Part shown: positions 4,961-8,032 of the stretch, piece by piece
Position numbering within the stretch: position 1 is the stretch's first letter
Layout of the letters: each line of letters begins with the position of its first letter
Assembly: GCA_003158885.1 (NCBI GenBank)
Contig: PMLN01000051.1
Coordinates: 1 to 8,032, forward strand
Source: Anaerolineae bacterium
GTDB lineage: Bacteria > Chloroflexota > Anaerolineae > Anaerolineales > Villigracilaceae
Length of the DNA: 8,032 bases
Direction of reading: 5' to 3'
Made by a program: the position numbers and the translations under genes
Notes under the pieces: generated by a model
Databases searched by the model: none
Seen by the model: the letters and a program-made list of their open reading frames with translations, nothing else
What the model was told of the DNA's origin: nothing

Positions 4961-5035
4961 ATGAAACAAACAATTGCCTCTAAAAGCCCGAAGAAAGAAA
5001 ACGAAATGAAAGCGAGGGAAACATGCCAGCATTGA
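4961..5035 (+). CDS. 24-residue leader ORF overlapping the ssb start
   Basis: An ATG at 4961 has one of the best Shine-Dalgarno sequences in the window: AAAAGGAG at 4947-4954 with a 6-base spacing. It opens 24 codons ending TGA at 5033-5035. The peptide starts MKQTIASKSPKKENEM and is Lys-rich with no recognisable domain. Its end overlaps the first 13 bases of ssb in another frame. Ribosomes finishing here could re-initiate at the ssb ATG (5023), whose own site is weaker. It may be a translational-coupling leader rather than a functional peptide. Conservation is unknown. Confidence 0.4.
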   Translation: MKQTIASKSPKKENEMKARETCQH

Positions 5036-5403
5036 ACCGTGTTCAACTGATCGGATACCTGGGCAAGGAGCCTGAAAGCCGCTTCACGCCGAATGGCAAG
5101 AAAGTGGCCCATTTCAGCCTGGGCGTCACACAACGCTGGAAGAGCGGCGGCGAGACCAAGGAGTTTACCGAATGGGTAAACGTGGAGGCTTGGGGAAAGC
5201 TGGGAGAGATCGCCCAGCAGTATCTCAAGAAGGGCAGCCTCGTTTACCTGGAAGGTCGGCTCAAGACCGATAAGTACGAGGATAAGGGCGAAACCAAATA
5301 CTACACAAAAGTAGTGGCGCTCCTGATGCAATTCCTCGACAAGAAGCCCGCCGATGAACCGGTGATGACGGTGGATGAGCAGCAGGCAGAATACGAAGCG
5401 TAA
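5023..5403 (+). CDS. ssb: Single-stranded DNA-binding protein
   Basis: This 126-residue protein has the bacterial SSB OB fold: LNRVQLIGYLGKEPESRFTP (residues 4-23), VAHFSLGVTQRW (28-39), FTEWVNVEAWGKLGEIAQQYLKKGSLVYLEGRL (48-80), and the closing strand ETKYYTKVVALLMQFLDKK (90-108). It should bind ssDNA in the cytosol during replication, repair and recombination. The C-terminal tail is only about 18 residues and ends VDEQQAEYEA. It lacks the usual acidic tip (consensus DDDIPF) through which SSB recruits partner enzymes, so it may be a secondary paralogue. The ATG at 5023 has GAGGG (5014-5018) only 4 bases upstream and lies inside the preceding 24-codon ORF. It is the last gene of the unit and is followed by an intrinsic terminator. 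Confidence 0.95.
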   Translation: MPALNRVQLIGYLGKEPESRFTPNGKKVAHFSLGVTQRWKSGGETKEFTEWVNVEAWGKLGEIAQQYLKKGSLVYLEGRLKTDKYEDKGETKYYTKVVALLMQFLDKKPADEPVMTVDEQQAEYEA

Positions 5404-5412
5404 GATTGACAA

Positions 5413-5454
5413 ATAGCGTGCCGGAAGATCGTTTTCCAGCACGCTATCCTTTTT
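5413..5454 (+). terminator. Rho-independent terminator after ssb
   Basis: ATAGCGTGCCGGAA (5413-5426) pairs with TTCCAGCACGCTAT (5434-5447) at 13 of 14 positions around a 7-base loop. CC and a run of five T (5450-5454) follow. It begins 10 bases after the ssb stop and closes the transcription unit. Confidence 0.85.
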
Positions 5455-5718
5455 GACGTTTGCAGCGCCCGGCTCCGAATCGGAGGCCGGAGTATGTCTG
5501 TCTGCTTGGACTTCGCAATCCGGATCAGCAAATGATCCAATAAGTGTATTCACCGGCGTTTTCGTTGGCGCCGTTCTTTTCTGATGGGTGTTGACCGGCC
5601 GAAGAGACCCACTGCCAAACTCCAACTTGCGGATCCGTACCATGAATCCTGAAGATGGTAAAATCGGGAAACCATGCCTCCTTATCGGTAATTTACCAAG
5701 GGCATGTATAGAGAAGAT
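5455..5718. other. Gene-free region between ssb terminator and MFS gene
   Basis: No convincing gene or sigma-70 promoter is seen. Three small inverted repeats are present: CCGG-CTCCG-AAT-CGGAG with one bulged G before CCGG (5469-5490), GGATCA-GCAAA-TGATCC (5522-5538), and GGTAA-T-TTACC (5687-5697). The last lies 21 bases before the MFS start codon and could be an operator. None is strong enough to be named. Confidence 0.4.
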
Positions 5719-7074
5719 ATGAAAACTTCAGTTCCGCCTGGCGGTACGCGCGCCTTCTTCACCATTTGGTTCGGGCAACTTATCTCCCTGATCGGCTCAC
5801 AACTCACCGGCTTTGCACTTAGCGTATGGGTCTACGACCAGACCCATTCGGTATCGTTGATCGCATTGACGCAGGTCGCGTTCGCGGCGCCCTTTGTATT
5901 CCTTTCGCCGCTGGCCGGGGTGCTGGCGGATCGTTGGAACCGCCGCACGGTCATGATGCTCAGCGATTTCGGCTCGGGGCTGGCCGTGCTGGCGACGGCC
6001 GCCTTATATCTCAGCCACCTGCTCCAGCCATGGATGGCCATCCCGATCAACTTCTTCATCGCGCTCTTCAACTGTTTGATGTGGCCAGCATTCACGGCTT
6101 CGGTGACATTGCTGGTTCCCAAGGAACAATATGGGCGCGCCAACGGGTTTGTGCAGTTGGGCGAGGCCCTGCCGCAGATCGCGGGACCTGCCATCGCCGG
6201 CGTGCTGTACGTGGCCATCAAACTGGGCAACATGGCTTTGATTGATTTCACCACGTATGTGTTTTCCGTGGCGCTGATGATGTTCTTTGTCCGCATCCCC
6301 AGCCCGCCGCGCACCCAGGAAGGTCACCAGGCAAAAGGTTCCGTCTGGAAGGAAATGAGATATGGCTGGGATTATATTGTGGCGCGCAAAGGGCTGCTTT
6401 CCCTGCTGATGTTTTTCCTGGCCACGAATTTTCTGGGTGGTATCATGAATCCTTTGTTTGTCCCGCTCATCCTGGATCATTGGAAAGCCGATGTGCTCGG
6501 ACTGCTCAGCACGATCATGGGTGTGGGAATGCTGGCGGGCACATTGATCATGAGCGCCTGGGGAGGCGGAAAACGAAAAGTTTACACACTGCTGACCGCA
6601 GGATTCGTTGGAGGATTGTTCCTAGCGGCAGTAGGATTCAGCGTCACCATCCCATTGCTGGCCGTGTGCGGTTTTGGATTTATGTTTAGCGTGCCTTTTA
6701 TGAATGCCTGCAGTCAGGCGATCTGGCAAGCGAAGGTCGCTCCGGATGTGCAGGGGCGCGTATTTGCAGTACGCCGTGCCATCGCATGGTCGAGCCAGAC
6801 CATCGCACCGCTGCTGGCCGGACCTTTAGCGGATCATGTTTTCAAACCGGCCATGTCCAGCGGAGGTTTTCTCGCTCCGATCTTTGGCCCCATGATCGGC
6901 GTTGGCGCCAACCGCGGTATCGGCCTGCTGATCAGCCTGCTTGGCCTGCTTTCCTTCTTGGTAGCCATGGCCGCCTTTATCACTCCGTCCATCCGCCATG
7001 TAGAGATTGACCTTCCCGATCATGTGGTCAACGTAGAGGGCGCTCCCGCCGTATCCGCAAACCCTGCCGATTGA
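5719..7074 (+). CDS. MFS transporter, DHA3 (macrolide-efflux-like) family
   Basis: This integral inner-membrane secondary transporter is 451 residues from the ATG at 5719; numbering below follows that start. It resembles the MFS_3/DHA3 group (MefA-like, proton-driven export of hydrophobic drugs or other small molecules). The N-terminal TM segment reads FFTIWFGQLISLIGSQL, a hallmark of the group. MFS motif A is seen as GVLADRWNRR (67-76) between TM2 and TM3. The C-half contains PDVQGRVFAVRRAI (343-356), another typical motif. About 12 hydrophobic segments and a central cytoplasmic loop (about 194-212, PSPPRTQEGH...) fit normal topology and length. The upstream ATG at 5704 would add MYRED; the start at 5719 (MKTSVPPGGTR) is preferred because it fits the family better, but neither has a strong Shine-Dalgarno. 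The gene stands alone and converges on the phosphoesterase gene. The substrate is unknown. Confidence 0.92.
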   Translation: MKTSVPPGGTRAFFTIWFGQLISLIGSQLTGFALSVWVYDQTHSVSLIALTQVAFAAPFVFLSPLAGVLADRWNRRTVMMLSDFGSGLAVLATAALYLSHLLQPWMAIPINFFIALFNCLMWPAFTASVTLLVPKEQYGRANGFVQLGEALPQIAGPAIAGVLYVAIKLGNMALIDFTTYVFSVALMMFFVRIPSPPRTQEGHQAKGSVWKEMRYGWDYIVARKGLLSLLMFFLATNFLGGIMNPLFVPLILDHWKADVLGLLSTIMGVGMLAGTLIMSAWGGGKRKVYTLLTAGFVGGLFLAAVGFSVTIPLLAVCGFGFMFSVPFMNACSQAIWQAKVAPDVQGRVFAVRRAIAWSSQTIAPLLAGPLADHVFKPAMSSGGFLAPIFGPMIGVGANRGIGLLISLLGLLSFLVAMAAFITPSIRHVEIDLPDHVVNVEGAPAVSANPAD

Positions 7075-7107
7075 CATCATAGAAAGTCAGATCCACCCAT
7101 TAGAAGG

Positions 7108-7138
7108 ACAGGCCGCCTTTGTGAACAAGGCGGCCTGT
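7108..7138. terminator. Hairpin between convergent genes, probable bidirectional terminator
   Basis: ACAGGCCGCCTT (7108-7119) and AAGGCGGCCTGT (7127-7138) form a perfect 12-bp GC-rich stem with a 7-base loop. It lies midway between the MFS stop (7074) and the phosphoesterase stop (7145). Neither side has a clean T run, so efficiency is uncertain, but its position suits termination from both directions. Confidence 0.65.
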
Positions 7139-7144
7139 GTTGAG

Positions 7145-8032
7145 TTAGGGTTGAGAGGCCGGCCCCGGTGCAGGAAAGGTCGACAATATAAGCGCAGGCC
7201 GAGGCGGCTGGCCAAAGTCAAAATCGCTGAGCAGGTCACCGAGGATGGATACGTTCTCGCGCACATCGGGACGCAGATCAGGGCGGCCGTCGGTCGCCGG
7301 ATCAAGACGCTGGCCATTCATGAAAATATCCTCGATCAATTTTACATAGGCGTCGTGGCTCAGGGTTTGATGGTCGATAAAACCCTGTTTTGCATACGGG
7401 CTGATGACAATTCCGGGGACGCGCAACCCATAGCCGTTTTCATCCACATGCGGGGGAACCACATGATCATAGAAGCCGCCCCAATCATCCCATGTGAGAA
7501 AGATGGCGGTGCTATCCCAATCAGGACCCTGCATCACGGCATTGATCAGGCTGGTTGTCCAGGCCTGACCGTCGCGGATCAGTGACGGAGGATGTTCGCT
7601 ATTGGCGCCGCTGGGCGTGATCCAACTCACGGAAGGCAGGGCGCCATCCTTTGCATCCTTGTAAAAATTCGTAACATCGGTAATATTCTGAAGCTGTCCA
7701 TCCTGTTTGACGGTGTCAAAATAGGGCAGGGGATTCCAAATCCCGGGTGTTTTCGCGTCCTGATGCACCGGAGGACAGTCCGCCTGCTCATCATCCGCAC
7801 AATCGGGTTGAATGCCGGTCTGAACATAGTACTTCCAACTGACCTTGTTCTTGAAAAGCAAATAGGTTAAATCGGTCCAGGCATAGTCCGGAGGAACGTG
7901 AGGCAACCCGGCCGAACCGGCGGTTTGAAAATCCGGAGGATAGCCCGGCGACTGCAAGGCGTTGATGCAGCTCATCGGATCGCCCGCCACAGCACACTTG
8001 GCCGACCATTCCGAAACCATGAACAAATGCTG
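7145..8032 (-). CDS. Phosphoesterase / phospholipase C-like protein (C-terminal part)
   Basis: The gene runs off the window at 8032, so only the last 295 residues are seen. The visible frame opens with QHLFMVSEWSAKC and has no real start here. It matches the phosphoesterase family that includes bacterial non-haemolytic phospholipase C and acid phosphatase AcpA, alkaline-phosphatase-like enzymes that hydrolyse phosphate esters, usually outside the cell. Diagnostic segments are LPSVSWITPSGANSEHPP, the metal-site stretch FLTWDDWGGFYDHVVPP, GLRVPGIVISPYAKQG, and SHDAYVKLIEDIF near the C-terminus. A Pro-rich tail ends PAPGPASQP. Four Cys lie in the visible N-terminal part, in C-x(n)-C arrangements that could form disulfides and so fit a secreted protein; the signal peptide would be outside the window. 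The natural substrate cannot be set from sequence. Confidence 0.9.
   Translation of the reverse strand, partial: QHLFMVSEWSAKCAVAGDPMSCINALQSPGYPPDFQTAGSAGLPHVPPDYAWTDLTYLLFKNKVSWKYYVQTGIQPDCADDEQADCPPVHQDAKTPGIWNPLPYFDTVKQDGQLQNITDVTNFYKDAKDGALPSVSWITPSGANSEHPPSLIRDGQAWTTSLINAVMQGPDWDSTAIFLTWDDWGGFYDHVVPPHVDENGYGLRVPGIVISPYAKQGFIDHQTLSHDAYVKLIEDIFMNGQRLDPATDGRPDLRPDVRENVSILGDLLSDFDFGQPPRPALILSTFPAPGPASQP

Noticed and set aside
5456..5576. Open frame after ssb ending VFTGVFVGAVLF, possible remnant of a protein C-terminus
   Set aside because: No start or ribosome site, it overlaps the terminator hairpin, and the peptide matches nothing I recognise; chance is the simpler explanation.
4813..5643. 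Long minus-strand open frame (276 codons) across ssb and its terminator
   Set aside because: It lies antisense to a clear ssb gene, crosses its terminator and promoter-free spacer, and the peptide resembles no family. It is a shadow frame.
1..8032. CRISPR array, tRNA or rRNA genes, complete insertion sequence
   Set aside because: No regularly spaced 25-40 bp direct repeats, no cloverleaf and no transposase or integrase sequence were found on either strand.

Overview
The window most resembles a member of the Chloroflexota, probably Anaerolineae. This is inferred from gene content (a TIR domain fused to a formylglycine-generating-enzyme fold, a DarA/PstA-like cyclic-di-AMP receptor, a DHA3-type transporter) and from degenerate 9-bp-period intergenic repeats. 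No rRNA or tRNA gene is present to confirm it. The genes are ordinary chromosomal housekeeping and accessory genes. No CRISPR array, prophage or intact insertion sequence is visible.

Layout. 1-162: repeat-rich leader with two families of 9-bp-period repeats. 163-426 (+): short DarA/PstA-like cyclic-di-AMP receptor. 432-717 (+): decayed lipoprotein gene that keeps its signal peptide in one frame and its C-terminus in another. 737-2425 (-): TIR/FGE-sulfatase fusion with a 5 x 25-residue repeat linker and a palindromic repeat inserted in frame in the FGE domain. 2541-3434 (-) and 3438-4271 (-): membrane-anchored alpha/beta hydrolase downstream of panC, 3 bases apart, probably one operon. 4272-4621: gene-free stretch with an 80-bp MITE-like element (14-bp perfect terminal inverted repeats, 8-bp target duplication) and a palindromic repeat array.

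4622-5454 (+) reads as a complete transcription unit: a strong sigma-70-type promoter, a 68-residue conserved small protein, a 24-codon ORF with a strong Shine-Dalgarno sequence, ssb overlapping the end of that ORF, and an intrinsic terminator. 5719-7074 (+) is an MFS drug-efflux-type transporter. It converges on the 3' part of a secreted phosphoesterase / phospholipase C-like gene (7145 to the window edge, -), with a strong hairpin between the two stops.

The main points of interest are the ISL3-like MITE just upstream of panC, the in-frame palindromic element inside the TIR-FGE gene, the TIR-FGE architecture, the 9-bp-phased intergenic repeats, and the small leader ORF overlapping ssb. No complete new multi-gene system can be claimed. 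The TIR-FGE protein is the only plausible signalling or defence candidate, and its neighbours show no partner.
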